Below, piece by piece: positions 7,762 through 18,499 of a DNA stretch of 64,000 nt. This stretch comes from Herbaspirillum rubrisubalbicans (GTDB taxonomy: Bacteria > Pseudomonadota > Gammaproteobacteria > Burkholderiales > Burkholderiaceae_D): the NCBI RefSeq assembly GCF_003719195.1, contig NZ_CP024996.1:3844001-3908000 (forward strand), given 5' to 3'. The number at the start of each line of letters is the position of its first letter. The first letter of the stretch is position 1. The position numbers and the translations under genes are program-made. The notes beneath the pieces are model-generated. The model worked only from the letters and a program-made list of their open reading frames with translations. It had not been told where the DNA came from and searched no databases.

Positions 7762-7904
7762 CCGCGTTTCGTGTCGTCGTGCGCACTGCCAGCGCACGCC
7801 ATTCCTACACCGCCATCGCAGCCCATAGCTGCGACGTGATCGCCGCCGCCGTCGATCGCTTTGGCGTGTGCTCTGTAACGGCCACCAAGGAGAAGAAACA
7901 ATGA
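7758..7904 (+). CDS. 48-residue prophage micro-protein
   Basis: Begins in an ATGA overlap with gpA and ends in an ATGA overlap with the following gene. Sequence begins MTAFRVVVRTASARHSYTAI; small, neutral to basic, with a short beta-like N-terminus followed by a helix. Small genes of this look commonly follow gpA in P2-like phages. No function known. Confidence 0.6.
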   Translation: MTAFRVVVRTASARHSYTAIAAHSCDVIAAAVDRFGVCSVTATKEKKQ

Positions 7905-8260
7905 ATGCACCCGTGAAATTCGATGTGATCGCCACCACCAGCAGCAAGCCGCGTGACTTCGTGATGCAGCCCCCGCAGTCCCTGGACCGCATCACCTTCA
8001 ACACGCCCGACGATGGCGTGCTGGCCGGCTATGTGTCGGTCATTCGTCAGCACCTGGGCAACGGTCAGCGATTCGCCTGGGTCGAGCTCGACAACGAGCC
8101 GGCCGGGCTGTTTCGCGGCGTGCCGTTGGCAGACATCCTCACTTGCGATGATGCCGGCGATCTGCGCCGCAATACTCCGAACCGCGAAGCTAGGCGTCTG
8201 TGCCTGAGCGACTACAGCGCGAACATTATCGACAGGGGGAGAATGGATGCTCGCAATTAA
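7901..8260 (+). CDS. Prophage protein, unknown function
   Basis: 119 residues from ATG 7901, preceded by AAGGAGAAG. A Pro-rich N-terminus and a central stretch RITFNTPDDGVLAGYVSVIR are followed by an acidic WVELDNEPAGLF segment. No family recognised. It is coupled to its neighbours by short overlaps. Confidence 0.65.
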   Translation: MNAPVKFDVIATTSSKPRDFVMQPPQSLDRITFNTPDDGVLAGYVSVIRQHLGNGQRFAWVELDNEPAGLFRGVPLADILTCDDAGDLRRNTPNREARRLCLSDYSANIIDRGRMDARN

Positions 8261-8385
8261 AAATCCCACCGCCTGGGGCCAGCTTCTACGGATGCTGGCC
8301 GAGCAGGTGGCGAACGAAGTTCTGCAGCAGGCGCCGGAATTATCCGGCGATGATGAAACCGAAAAAGCACTCTATATTCAGCACC

Positions 8386-8414
<29 letters not shown>
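8247..8414 (+). CDS. 55-residue prophage micro-protein overlapping the recombinase
   Basis: ATG 8247 has a very strong GGGGGAG site. Sequence begins MLAIKNPTAWGQLLRMLAEQ and is a mostly helical, acidic-ended protein. It overlaps the preceding gene by 14 bases and runs 29 bases into the recombinase gene in another frame. The ribosome site and arrangement support it; the function is unknown. Confidence 0.5.
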
Positions 8415-9999
<1,585 letters not shown>

Positions 10000-10012
10000 T
10001 CTGAAGAAAATG

Positions 10013-10041
10013 ATTATAGGACAGCTAAAAACGGAATGCAA
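10013..10041 (-). promoter_or_regulatory. Promoter of tRNA-fMet
   Basis: On the minus strand TTGCAT (10036-10041) and TATAAT (10013-10018) are separated by 17 bases, placing the start about 7 bases before the tRNA 5' end. The promoter is outside the prophage, so integration left tRNA expression intact. Confidence 0.8.
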
Positions 10042-10199
10042 ACATTTTCTGCAATCTTTTTACAGTGATACACTCCTAACCGCATTACGGCTTCCAGGAT
10101 TGCCACGCACGGGGCGGCGAAAGCAACCCATCCCAGCCCTATCCATCGCAATCCGGGGCCATCCCATCTTCTATATATACAGCCACGATCCGAGCCTCT

Positions 10200-10766
10200 A
10201 TGAAATTCTGTTCCGAGTGCGGTCAGACAGTATCCCAGCAGATTCCTCCCGATGACACGCGGCTACGCTACGTCTGCAGCAATTGCGGGGCGATCCATTA
10301 TCAGAATCCAAAGATGGTGGTCGGCTCCATCCCGGTGTGGGAACAGGATGGCCAGGTCAAGGTGCTGCTATGCAAGCGTGCCATCGAGCCACGCCTGGGT
10401 TATTGGACTCTGCCGGCCGGTTTCATGGAGAACGATGAAACCACCGAAGACGCCGCCCGTCGCGAAACCGAGGAAGAAGCCGGCGCCCGCGTCCAGTTGC
10501 ATGAGCTCTTTTCCCTGGTGAACGTGCCGCACGTGCATCAGGTCCACCTGTTCTATCGCGCTACCCTGCTCGACCTCGACTACCACGCCGGCGTCGAAAG
10601 CCTGGAAGTGGAGCTCTATACAGAAGCACAGATCCCCTGGCAGGACATCGCTTTTCCCACGGTGGAGTTCACCCTGCGCGCCTTCTTCGCCGATATGAAG
10701 AAAGTGCGCAGCGGGGAAGGCGGCTTCACGCTGCACACCGAAGACATCCGCCGCCGCATGATCTGA
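10200..10766 (+). CDS. Nudix hydrolase with zinc ribbon
   Basis: 188 residues. A zinc ribbon at the N-terminus (CSEC at 4-7, CSNC at 26-29) precedes a complete Nudix box at 74-96 (GFMENDETTEDAARRETEEE and on to AGA). It hydrolyses a nucleoside diphosphate linked to another group. The layout resembles NADH pyrophosphatase and ADP-ribose pyrophosphatase relatives, but the substrate cannot be told. The gene is 16 bases ahead of aat and probably cotranscribed with it. Confidence 0.9.
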   Translation: MKFCSECGQTVSQQIPPDDTRLRYVCSNCGAIHYQNPKMVVGSIPVWEQDGQVKVLLCKRAIEPRLGYWTLPAGFMENDETTEDAARRETEEEAGARVQLHELFSLVNVPHVHQVHLFYRATLLDLDYHAGVESLEVELYTEAQIPWQDIAFPTVEFTLRAFFADMKKVRSGEGGFTLHTEDIRRRMI

Positions 10767-10782
10767 TCGGTAGGAGCCACGG

Positions 10783-11526
10783 ATGATCGCCTGGCTGGAC
10801 TTGGATACGCCCTTCCCCGATGTCTCGCGTGCACTGGAGGATCCGCCAGGCTTGCTGGCGGCGGGCGCCGACCTGTCGCCACAACGGCTGCTGGAAGCCT
10901 ATCGACAAGGCATCTTCCCCTGGTTCTCGGAAGGCCAGCCCATCCTCTGGTGGAGTACCGATCCGCGCATGGTGCTCTATACCGACCGCTTCGTGGTCTC
11001 CGACAGTCTCAAGAAAACCCTGCGCCGGGTCGAGCGCAGCCGCCACGGCGATGGTCTGTGGCAGGTCAGCTTCGATACCGCCTTCGAACAAGTCATGCAA
11101 GGCTGTGCCGGCCCCCGTCGGCATGAGCACGGCACCTGGATTTCGCCGGAGATCATGCAGGGCTATACGGGACTACATCGCGCCGGTTTCGCGCACTCCT
11201 CGGAGGTCTGGCTCAACGGTGAGCTGGTAGGCGGTGCCTATGGGGTATCCATCGGGCGCATGTTCTACGGCGAATCGATGTTCGCCCGGGTTAGCGATGC
11301 CTCCAAGGTGGCGCTGGCACACCTGGTGTTCTTCCTGCACAGCCACGGCGTGGAAATGATCGACTGTCAACAGGAGACCTCGCACCTGGCCTCGCTGGGC
11401 GCGCGGCCCATTGCCCGCAGCGATTTCCTGCGCCACCTGCGTGGGGCCATCCAGCAGCCGCAGATCCGTGGTTGGACACCGCTAAACCTGCTGGAAACAG
11501 GGATTGCATCCACCCGACGCGATTGA
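10783..11526 (+). CDS. aat: Leucyl/phenylalanyl-tRNA-protein transferase
   Basis: 247 residues, cytosolic. Transfers Leu or Phe from tRNA to proteins with N-terminal Lys or Arg, marking them for ClpS/ClpAP. Family signatures are [36 protein letters not shown] and [24 protein letters not shown] [13 protein letters not shown]. Full length. It lies directly upstream of bpt, so the two N-end-rule transferases are together. Confidence 0.97.
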   Translation: MIAWLDLDTPFPDVSRALEDPPGLLAAGADLSPQRLLEAYRQGIFPWFSEGQPILWWSTDPRMVLYTDRFVVSDSLKKTLRRVERSRHGDGLWQVSFDTAFEQVMQGCAGPRRHEHGTWISPEIMQGYTGLHRAGFAHSSEVWLNGELVGGAYGVSIGRMFYGESMFARVSDASKVALAHLVFFLHSHGVEMIDCQQETSHLASLGARPIARSDFLRHLRGAIQQPQIRGWTPLNLLETGIASTRRD

Positions 11527-11647
11527 AGCTGACACAGTTGTTCACTGCTGCTATCAAAATGGTGTAAATTGGAACCTGACTCCACGGACCGGACGGCCTC
11601 GGCGACCACGCCCGCCGCCGCTTCCAGCAAGACAGGACAGGACGCAC

Positions 11648-12376
11648 ATGACGCATCTCAAAGACTTGCCGTTCTCCACGTTGCAGTTCTATGCAACCGC
11701 GCCCTACCCGTGCAGCTATCTCGACGACCAGCAGGCCCGCTCGCAAGTGGCCACGCCTTCACACCTCATCAATGCCGATGTCTACTCGGAACTGGTCAAG
11801 ACCGGTTTTCGGCGCAGCGGCATCTTTACCTATCGCCCCTATTGCGATGGCTGCGCGGCTTGCACGCCGGTGCGCATCCGGGTAGCCGAATTCCAGCGCA
11901 ACCGCAGCCAGCGCCGCGCGTGGGAACGCAACGCCGGCCTGCAGACGCTGGTCACCAACCTGACCTACGCCCACGAACATTACGAGCTCTACCTGCGCTA
12001 CCAGTGCGCGCGCCATGCCGGCGGCGGCATGGACCAGGACAGCCGCGACCAGTACGCACAGTTCCTGTTGCAGAGCAAGGTCAATACCCGCTTGGTGGAA
12101 TTCCGCGAGGCCGATGGCACGCTGCGCATGGTCAGCATCATCGACGTGCTCAATGATGGCTTGTCCTCGGTGTATACCTTCTTCGATCCCGACCTGCCCG
12201 CGGCCTCCTTCGGCACGTACAACATCCTGTGGCAGATCGAACAGGCACGCCAGCTGGACATGCCCTATGTCTATCTCGGCTACTGGATCAAGGAAAGCCA
12301 GAAGATGGCCTACAAGACCAATTACCAGCCACTGGAAGCCTTACACCAAGGGCAGTGGCGCCTGCTGGAGGGTTGA
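11648..12376 (+). CDS. bpt: Aspartate/glutamate leucyltransferase
   Basis: 242 residues from ATG 11648 (open frame upstream ignored; it overlaps aat). Transfers Leu to proteins with N-terminal Asp or Glu. The R-protein family features are present: [14 protein letters not shown] near the N-terminus, [14 protein letters not shown], the [12 protein letters not shown] cysteine cluster, and the GNAT-like C-terminal [17 protein letters not shown]. It acts in the same N-end-rule pathway as aat. Confidence 0.97.
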   Translation: MTHLKDLPFSTLQFYATAPYPCSYLDDQQARSQVATPSHLINADVYSELVKTGFRRSGIFTYRPYCDGCAACTPVRIRVAEFQRNRSQRRAWERNAGLQTLVTNLTYAHEHYELYLRYQCARHAGGGMDQDSRDQYAQFLLQSKVNTRLVEFREADGTLRMVSIIDVLNDGLSSVYTFFDPDLPAASFGTYNILWQIEQARQLDMPYVYLGYWIKESQKMAYKTNYQPLEALHQGQWRLLEG

Positions 12377-12531
12377 GGCGGGTTGAGCCGGGCTGTGGCG
12401 CGATGTCTGCAAAAAGATGCCTCGCCTCCCGAATTCGCTCCGATGGTGCCAGGATTGCAGGCATTGGCGGCGGCTCGCGTTAGAATAGCGGCACTTTTTC
12501 CTGGCCATCCGCCTTTCAATAGCCTCCCATC

Positions 12532-13596
12532 GTGTCCGACAAATTCCTCTACGCGCTTGCGCGTCCCCTGCTGTTTTCCCTGCAACCCGAAACCGCGCAT
12601 CATCTGGTGCTGCCGGCACTGCGCTGCGCTGCGCACTACAGCCTGACCGACTTCATCACCAAAAAGCCAGCCGCCGATCCGCGCACGGTCATGGGCATCC
12701 GCTTCCCCAACCCGGTGGGTATGGCCGCCGGCCTGGACAAGGATGGCGCCTACATCGACGGCCTGGCCGCGCTGGGCTTCGGTTTCATTGAGGTGGGCAC
12801 GGTCACGCCGCGCGCCCAGCCGGGCAATCCGCTGCCGCGCATGTTCCGCCTGCCGGCCGCCAACGCAGTCATCAACCGCATGGGCTTCAACAATGGCGGG
12901 GTCGATGCCTTCGTGGCCAATGTGCAATCCTCGCGCTTCTACCAGGAGCGCCAGGGCGTGCTGGGCCTGAACATCGGCAAGAACGCCGATACCCCCATCG
13001 AGCGCGCCGCCGAGGATTACGTGCATTGCCTGGAAAAGGTCTATCCCTACGCCAGCTATGTGACAGTGAACATTTCTTCACCGAACACCAAGAACCTGCG
13101 CCAGTTGCAGGGCGCCTCCGAGTTGGATGCACTGCTGTCGCAACTGAAATCGGCCCAGCGCCGCCTGGCCGACCGCCATGGCCGCTACGTGCCGGTGGCG
13201 CTGAAGATCGCGCCCGACATGGACATGGAACAGGTCAAGAACGTTGCCGATGCACTGTTGCGGCACCAGATCGATGGCGTCATCGCTACCAACACCACCA
13301 TCACCCGCGATGCCGTCCAGGGGATGCCGCATGGCGAAGAGGCCGGCGGCCTATCGGGCAAGCCGGTGCTGGAATTGTCCAATCAGGTGATCCGCGGCCT
13401 GAAGGCCGAAGTGGGCGACGCCCTGCCCATCATCGGCGTAGGCGGTATCTTCAGCGGTGCCGATGCGCGTGCCAAGATCGATGCCGGTGCCTCACTGGTG
13501 CAGCTCTATACCGGCCTGATCTACCAGGGGCCGGCGCTGGTGCGCGAATGCGCCGAGGCGTTGCGCGCACCGCTGGCGGTGGCAGCGCATCACTGA
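12532..13596 (+). CDS. pyrD: Dihydroorotate dehydrogenase (quinone), class 2
   Basis: 354 residues with a GTG start. Oxidises dihydroorotate to orotate in pyrimidine synthesis, passing electrons to membrane quinone; FMN-dependent. The N-terminal helical membrane-docking region (about 1-40) marks class 2. Signatures are [42 protein letters not shown], the catalytic-serine segment VNISSPNT, and the FMN-binding [11 protein letters not shown] strong terminator follows. Confidence 0.97.
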   Translation: MSDKFLYALARPLLFSLQPETAHHLVLPALRCAAHYSLTDFITKKPAADPRTVMGIRFPNPVGMAAGLDKDGAYIDGLAALGFGFIEVGTVTPRAQPGNPLPRMFRLPAANAVINRMGFNNGGVDAFVANVQSSRFYQERQGVLGLNIGKNADTPIERAAEDYVHCLEKVYPYASYVTVNISSPNTKNLRQLQGASELDALLSQLKSAQRRLADRHGRYVPVALKIAPDMDMEQVKNVADALLRHQIDGVIATNTTITRDAVQGMPHGEEAGGLSGKPVLELSNQVIRGLKAEVGDALPIIGVGGIFSGADARAKIDAGASLVQLYTGLIYQGPALVRECAEALRAPLAVAAHH

Positions 13597-13621
13597 ATCC
13601 TGCAAGGTATTGCAAACGAAA

Positions 13622-13648
13622 ACAGCAGGCCAGGTGCCTGCTGTTTTT
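13622..13648 (+). terminator. Terminator of pyrD
   Basis: A perfect 9-bp stem ACAGCAGGC / GCCTGCTGT with a 5-base loop, followed by five T. Confidence 0.9.
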
Positions 13649-13697
13649 GTCTGATGGTCTATATGCGCAGCAATCTACCGTGCGGTGCAAAGCTTGC

Positions 13698-13841
13698 TCA
13701 GTCCTTGGACGACTCCCGCTTCAGATTGAAGATCCGGCGCGCATTGGCATCGGACTCGGACTTCTTCTCGAAATCGGTCTTTTCGCAACCGACCAGCACT
13801 ACGCCCACGACCAGCGTCAGCAGCATGACGACAACACGCAT
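13698..13841 (-). CDS. 47-residue lipoprotein, unknown function
   Basis: The signal MRVVVMLLTLVVGVVLVGCE has a classic lipobox (LVGC, C19), so the mature part is only 29 residues, charged and rich in Lys/Glu/Asp. The AGGGGA site before the ATG is good. The gene stands alone between pyrD and the ChaC-like gene. Probably a small envelope lipoprotein; no partner is evident. Confidence 0.65.
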   Translation of the reverse strand: MRVVVMLLTLVVGVVLVGCEKTDFEKKSESDANARRIFNLKRESSKD

Positions 13842-14039
13842 GATATTCCCCTGAAGATTCGGATGTAGCCCCTGGGCCCGATCGCTGGCGGGCCACAGCA
13901 GCCGGCAGGCGCCATTTTATGCGCAAATGGCAATGATGCGACAAGTCCGCGAGGAAAGATTTCACCTTCAGCCGACTTTGCGTTCACCTCTATAATGACA
14001 GGCTTCCGACGGCCAAGCCGTCGCTGCCGCATCCTGTCC

Positions 14040-14648
14040 ATGTCCGTCAACACCATCGCCATCAACCGTCAGATGAGCCACTTCGATGACCATGCCAGCC
14101 TCTGGCTGTTCGGTTATGGCTCCATCATCTTCAAGGCCGATTTCCCCTATCTGGAGCGCCGCCCGGCCCACATCAAGGGCTGGGCGCGCCGCTTCTGGCA
14201 AGCCTCGCACGATCACCGCGGCACGCCTGACGCCCCCGGTCGGGTGGTCACCCTGGTGCCGCAAGCCGGGGCGATCTGCGCCGGCATGGCTTACCTGATC
14301 ACGCCGGAAGTGTTTGCCCACCTGGATCACCGTGAAAAGAACGGCTACCTGCGCCTGGCGACCCCGATCAGCTTCGAGGATGGTGAGCAGCCCGTCGAAG
14401 GCCTGATCTACATCGCCGCCGAAGACAATGCCGCCTTCGCCGGCCCAGCCAGCGAAGCCGAGATTGCGCGCCAGATTGCCGGCGCGGTCGGGCCCAGCGG
14501 GCGCAACAGCGAATACCTGCTCAAGCTGGCCCAGGCGCTGCGCGAACTGGGCGCCGAAGACCGCCATGTCTTCGACATCGAACGACACCTGCTGCAACTG
14601 GCCCCGCAGACGGCCATGCTATCGTCTGGCAGTCGCGCCGCTACTTGA
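14040..14648 (+). CDS. Gamma-glutamylcyclotransferase, ChaC-like
   Basis: About 202 residues. Degrades glutathione (or another gamma-glutamyl amide) to 5-oxoproline. The ChaC fold is marked by LWLFGYGSIIFKADF near the N-terminus (the YGS substrate loop), RRFWQASHDHRGTPDAPGRV and HREKNGY, whose Glu is the expected catalytic base. ATG 14040 is taken as start; a TATAAT at 13991-13996 with only a weak -35 could be its promoter. Confidence 0.88.
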   Translation: MSVNTIAINRQMSHFDDHASLWLFGYGSIIFKADFPYLERRPAHIKGWARRFWQASHDHRGTPDAPGRVVTLVPQAGAICAGMAYLITPEVFAHLDHREKNGYLRLATPISFEDGEQPVEGLIYIAAEDNAAFAGPASEAEIARQIAGAVGPSGRNSEYLLKLAQALRELGAEDRHVFDIERHLLQLAPQTAMLSSGSRAAT

Positions 14649-14685
14649 ACGCACCGCATTGAACACCACCATGAGGATGAACAAC

Positions 14686-15105
14686 ATGATCAAAGCCCTT
14701 GCCGCAAGCCTGACCGTCGCCCTCGCGCTGGCGGCCTGCGCCACGCCCGTGCAACGCACCGCCAGTGGAGAAATCCCGCCCGCGCGCATCTATATCAAGA
14801 GCATGACCGAACAGGCGGCCGGCCTGTCGCAGGTTGAATTGAGCCGCAACGGCGGCCTGCTCAACAATGAACTGCTGGAACTGGCCATCAATGACGTGGT
14901 GCTGGCCCAGATCGCCGGTGGCGAACACCTGTCCATCTGGCTCAAGCCCGGTAGCTACGATTTCAGCGTCAAGCGCATCAATACCCTGACCGAGGGTTCG
15001 GCACCCACCCAGCACAAGCTGACGCTGCAAGTGAACCAGAGCGGCGCCTACAAGATCCAGATCAGCAGCGAGCTACGTGGCTTGAGCATCCAGTTGATGA
15101 AGTAA
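14686..15105 (+). CDS. Lipoprotein, DUF2846-like
   Basis: 139 residues from ATG 14686 (AGGATG just upstream; in-frame ATGs at 14671 and 14677 also possible). Signal and lipobox ALAACAT. The mature part, with PPARIYIKSM, a central beta-rich part and IWLKPGSYDFSV followed by a beta C-terminus, resembles small DUF2846-type lipoproteins. Envelope location is likely; the role is unknown. Confidence 0.7.
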   Translation: MIKALAASLTVALALAACATPVQRTASGEIPPARIYIKSMTEQAAGLSQVELSRNGGLLNNELLELAINDVVLAQIAGGEHLSIWLKPGSYDFSVKRINTLTEGSAPTQHKLTLQVNQSGAYKIQISSELRGLSIQLMK

Positions 15106-15166
15106 GCCCCCCCCGCAGTGACCGAGGGCGCAACAAAAAGCGCCGGATCATGTTGATTTACGACAC

Positions 15167-15206
15167 AGCCCCTGTCGCACAAATGAAACATCGTGCGGCA
15201 GGGGCT
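15167..15206 (+). terminator. Hairpin after the lipoprotein gene
   Basis: A 14-bp stem (one G-U pair) AGCCCCTGTCGCAC / GTGCGGCAGGGGCT around a 12-base loop, followed by a weak T-rich run. Probably a terminator for the lipoprotein gene. Confidence 0.5.
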
Positions 15207-15404
15207 TGTTGCTTGACGATCCAACAACATCAATAAACCACTGATTTAAAAGGGAAATTACAATCCAGCACAAACTGAACGCCCGCCAAGGGAAGAATTA
15301 TTCACAAACTCGATAACTGGTATTGGGATTCAAAATTGGAACACTGGCCGTGAAGCGAATATATTGCAATGCAACAGATCAATTTCTTCCTCACGGAGCT
15401 CACC

Positions 15405-15485
15405 ATGAACATCGTCGCCGACATCCTCCCGTACACCCTGCTCATCGGCGCCATGGTTGCGCGCTACCTGATTTCGGTCAAGTAA
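15405..15485 (+). CDS. 26-residue hydrophobic membrane peptide
   Basis: MNIVADILPYTLLIGAMVAR and six further residues: one membrane span with a positively charged C-terminal end. A good GGAG site lies 7 bases before the ATG. It is flanked by 300-bp gene-free stretches and followed by two strong hairpins, so it looks like an independent unit. KdpF and similar micro-proteins have the same shape, but kdp genes are absent here. Confidence 0.45.
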   Translation: MNIVADILPYTLLIGAMVARYLISVK

Positions 15486-15507
15486 GCAGCTTCCTGGCCG
15501 GGTTCTC

Positions 15508-15531
15508 GCCAGCATCCCCGAGGATGCTGGC
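15508..15531 (+). other. Strong hairpin after the micro-protein
   Basis: A perfect 10-bp stem GCCAGCATCC / GGATGCTGGC with loop CCGA and no T-run. It may protect the 3' end of the short transcript or be part of a structured RNA. Confidence 0.5.
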
Positions 15532-15553
15532 AGGGAACATCGGAGCAGATTTG

Positions 15554-15597
15554 AAAAGCGGTCATTGTCGCGTTGCAACGCTGACAAGCCGCTTTTT
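15554..15597 (+). terminator. Intrinsic terminator
   Basis: AAAAGCGG at 15554-15561 pairs with CCGCTTTT at 15589-15596, with an inner stem around CGTTGCAACG, then more T. It ends the transcript that begins before the 26-residue peptide. The gene-free stretch 15486-15797 holds this, the preceding hairpin and nothing else I recognise. Confidence 0.75.
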
Positions 15598-15797
15598 TCT
15601 TTTGCCCTTCGCAGGTGCAAATCAACCCGTTTTGGGACATTTTTTGCACCATTATCATTATCGATGATATCTGGAACTCAAGGCCAATCGCCGTCCTTCA
15701 GACGGCCGCAAGAGCGAACCCGCGGCCCTGGCCTGGCTTGCAAAGCTTGTGTAGCGCATTACACTCGCAAGCTTTGCCACTGCAACGAAAGCCAAGC

Positions 15798-15929
15798 ATG
15801 AAGCGACTCGCCTCCCTCCTCGCCGCCTCCGCCCTGCTGCTGGCCGTGCAAGGCTGCGCCTGCGCGCCGGGCTTCGTCGGTTTCGACAGCCGCTGCCAGT
15901 TCCACAACATTCCCAGCGCACAGCCCTGA
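15798..15929 (+). CDS. 43-residue Cys-containing lipoprotein
   Basis: The signal MKRLASLLAASALLLAVQGC ends in a lipobox-like VQGC. The mature part is about 24 residues with two further cysteines (CACAPGFVGFDSRCQ). It is too small for a recognised family. Probably an envelope micro-lipoprotein. Confidence 0.55.
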   Translation: MKRLASLLAASALLLAVQGCACAPGFVGFDSRCQFHNIPSAQP

Positions 15930-16079
15930 CATGAAGAAAGCTTCCTAACAGGCCCTGCAGAACGCCGATAGCGCAGCTTTACACAGGTAATTCCAGGTTA
16001 ATTCCCGCCTCTGCGGGGCGCCGATTGCGCTGCGCGCTCTCGCTCTTTTGCCGCCATCAAGATCGCCTTGTAGGGCATC

Positions 16080-16925
16080 TCAATCCGCGGGCAACTGCGC
16101 CAGCCACTGCCGCAGATCATGCATGACTTGCTCGCGCAGGCTGGCTTCCTCGTTGAAGATCTCGTGATAGGCCGCGTCATACCAGTGCAGCGTCTTGCGC
16201 GGCCCCGGCAAGGCGTCGAAAAAGGCCCGGCTGCCGCGCGGCGCGACAAAGGCATCGTCCCCGGCCACCTGCAGCAGCACTGGGCGGGTGAATTGCACGG
16301 CGTCGCGTGCGGCCTGACGCATGGCATCGAGCATGAAATTGAGCATCCTGGCAGAAATCTTGCCGTGGTTGAGCGGATCCTGGCGATAAGCCTGCACCTG
16401 GTGCGGATCATGCGAACTACGACTGGCCGGCAAGGCGGTCGGCAGCGCTAGGCCCGGTGCGATTGCCGTAGAAAGCTTGAGTAGCACTTGCTGCCAACCC
16501 GCCAGATCCAGCGCCAACGCGGGTGACGACAAGGCCAGCGCGCGCACCGGACTGAAACCGCCAGTGGCAAAGCGCGCCGCCACCAGTCCGCCCATGCTGT
16601 GGCCGAACAGGAGCGGCGTGCAGAGCGTGCGGCGGCTGAAATCATCGAAACTCTGCTTCAGGTCGCGCAATAGATCGTCGGGCTGGATCAGGCTGCCCTG
16701 CCGGCCTCCCGAATTGCCGTGGCCACGATGGTCGCAGATGCGCACCGACAGGCCGGCTTCATTGAACAACTGTGCCAGTGCGGCATAACGGCCGCCATGC
16801 TCGCCCAGGCCATGGACCATCTGTACCGCCGCCGTGGCACCGGGCAGCAGCCAGTCACGGCAAAACAGGCGGGTACCGTCGGCGGCGTCGATCCAGTGTT
16901 CCTGCGGGGGCGTAGCTTGGCTCAT
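16080..16925 (-). CDS. Alpha/beta hydrolase, monoacylglycerol lipase-like
   Basis: 281 residues from ATG 16925. A serine hydrolase of the lysophospholipase/monoglyceride lipase type (Hydrolase_4). Oxyanion region HGLGEHGGRY, nucleophile elbow GHSMGG, acid in AGDDAFV, catalytic His in YHEIFNE. No signal peptide. The start overlaps the stop of the upstream membrane protein gene by four bases, so the two form an operon. Confidence 0.9.
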   Translation of the reverse strand: MSQATPPQEHWIDAADGTRLFCRDWLLPGATAAVQMVHGLGEHGGRYAALAQLFNEAGLSVRICDHRGHGNSGGRQGSLIQPDDLLRDLKQSFDDFSRRTLCTPLLFGHSMGGLVAARFATGGFSPVRALALSSPALALDLAGWQQVLLKLSTAIAPGLALPTALPASRSSHDPHQVQAYRQDPLNHGKISARMLNFMLDAMRQAARDAVQFTRPVLLQVAGDDAFVAPRGSRAFFDALPGPRKTLHWYDAAYHEIFNEEASLREQVMHDLRQWLAQLPAD

Positions 16926-18340
16926 GGCTCTTTCACGGTGGAAGCTTCGGTTCGGGTGGAGCGGCGTGTCGCACGCCAGCCTTGGCGCAGGCGTCGGCTC
17001 TGGCGCAGCGCCTGGTGCAAGGAAGCGGCCCAGGACAAGGGGCGCGGGTGTACCACGGCGCGCAAGGCGCGGGCATAGTCCAGTACCATGCCGGGCGTCC
17101 AGGCCATGGTGACGGCACGCTTGCGGATCTGACTGGCGACCCAGATCTCGGGCGTGAACATCATGCGCACCGCATTGAACCAGTGCCGGTCGCGACCGCC
17201 GATGACGCCTTCCAGCGCCGCCTCCAAGGCGCGCGCCACGGTGCTGGAACAGTTGCGGTAGGTGAGATTGTAGATTTCCGTCTGACGGTAATGCTGCCAG
17301 AAGCGGTCCAGCGGCGCACGGCGATAGTCGCGAAAGATGATTTTTTCTGTCGATTCGCACCAGGCTGCGGCCTCGCTACGGTAGTCGCTCAGATAACGCC
17401 CCTTGATGTCGTTGTCTGCGGTGGCGCGCAGCAGGCGCGCAAACTGGTCGGGCGAGCGGTCGATTTCCTCGGCCGGGTAGAGGCTGATGTAGAGCTCGGG
17501 TGATATCTCCAAGGCAGCATGGCCGGTCGAGATGACGCCGTTGACGTCCACCGCCGCGATGTAGCGGTCGATCACCGGTTGCCGCCGGGCTGGCCCCTTG
17601 GCGCTGCCGGTGGGTGTCCAAACGTGGACCGTCAGTGGCGGCAAGGACTCCATGAGCGATGCAGCTGCCGCCGTTGCCGAGCTGTCCAGCCGTGTTGACA
17701 GGCCGGCGGCGGCATCGTGCAACCCGGCATCGAACGGGCGGTCGTCGCCGCTGTTGCGCTGCACCAGCACGTCGGTCGAGGCCTGTTGCGGCAACATGCG
17801 GGTGCGCAAGGCCAGCCAGATCAGGTTCCAGCCGCCAAATACCAGTCCCAGGCCCAGGCAATACGGCACGGTGCCCTTGTAATGAGTGGGATAGGGTTGA
17901 AAGAAGAAGATCGCCAGCGCGATCTGCACCATGCCGCCCAGCATAGCCGTGCGCCAGCGCGGAAAACGCACGACCAGCGCCGAAGTGATCTGCAGCGTAC
18001 CACCGATGGTAAAAGCGATGCCGAACAGCATAGCCAGCACCATGTTGCTGGTCTGGTGCTGGGTGATGACCAGCACCGCGATCAACAGAAACAGCGCCCC
18101 CTTGGCATAGCGCAGCGTCTTTTGTGCTCCCATGCCGCTATTGGCCACCCACAGGGTGACCAGGCTTTCCAGCAGCAACAGGTAGCCGAACAGCGTCAGC
18201 GGAAAATTGAGAACGCCATCCAGCGCATCGATCATCAACGACACCCCGATGCAGCCCCAGGCCAGGCCGGCCACGGCCAGCGCGTGCCAATTGCGGCGGA
18301 TGAAGTCGGCGCCCAGCAACAACAAGACAAGACGTATCAC
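16922..18340 (-). CDS. HdeD-like membrane protein with Cys-peptidase-like tail
   Basis: 472 residues from GTG 18340 (GGGGAAA site; the longer frame upstream has no good start). The N-terminal 190 residues hold about six membrane spans in the HdeD/DUF308 pattern. The C-terminal half is soluble, with a His in HAALEISPELYISLYP and, later, YNLTYRNCSSTVARALE. The His-then-NC order resembles permuted NlpC/P60 or papain-like hydrolases. The link to acid resistance or to peptide/lipid cleavage is inference. It is in an operon with the lipase-like gene. Confidence 0.75.
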   Translation of the reverse strand: MIRLVLLLLGADFIRRNWHALAVAGLAWGCIGVSLMIDALDGVLNFPLTLFGYLLLLESLVTLWVANSGMGAQKTLRYAKGALFLLIAVLVITQHQTSNMVLAMLFGIAFTIGGTLQITSALVVRFPRWRTAMLGGMVQIALAIFFFQPYPTHYKGTVPYCLGLGLVFGGWNLIWLALRTRMLPQQASTDVLVQRNSGDDRPFDAGLHDAAAGLSTRLDSSATAAAASLMESLPPLTVHVWTPTGSAKGPARRQPVIDRYIAAVDVNGVISTGHAALEISPELYISLYPAEEIDRSPDQFARLLRATADNDIKGRYLSDYRSEAAAWCESTEKIIFRDYRRAPLDRFWQHYRQTEIYNLTYRNCSSTVARALEAALEGVIGGRDRHWFNAVRMMFTPEIWVASQIRKRAVTMAWTPGMVLDYARALRAVVHPRPLSWAASLHQALRQSRRLRQGWRATRRSTRTEASTVKEP

Positions 18341-18499
18341 GGCGTTTTCCCCGGGCTTGCGCCCTTCCCTTTTTTCGATCACGCATTTTGGGGGATTACG
18401 TGGCGCGAGGCAAATCACCGAGCCGCAAGAGTGGATCAAGCCGCTGCAATCGCGCACAATGCCGGACTGTCATCCCCATCATCCCGATTGACTGCAACC

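Noticed and set aside
6814..8004. 396-codon minus-strand frame over the replication gene
   Set aside because: Shadow of gpA and the following genes, which have clear motifs and coupled starts; composition is typical of GC-rich antisense frames.
17717..18499. Long N-terminal extension in frame with the YdcF-like gene
   Set aside because: Runs antisense through the HdeD-like gene; the true start with a membrane signal is ATG 18500.
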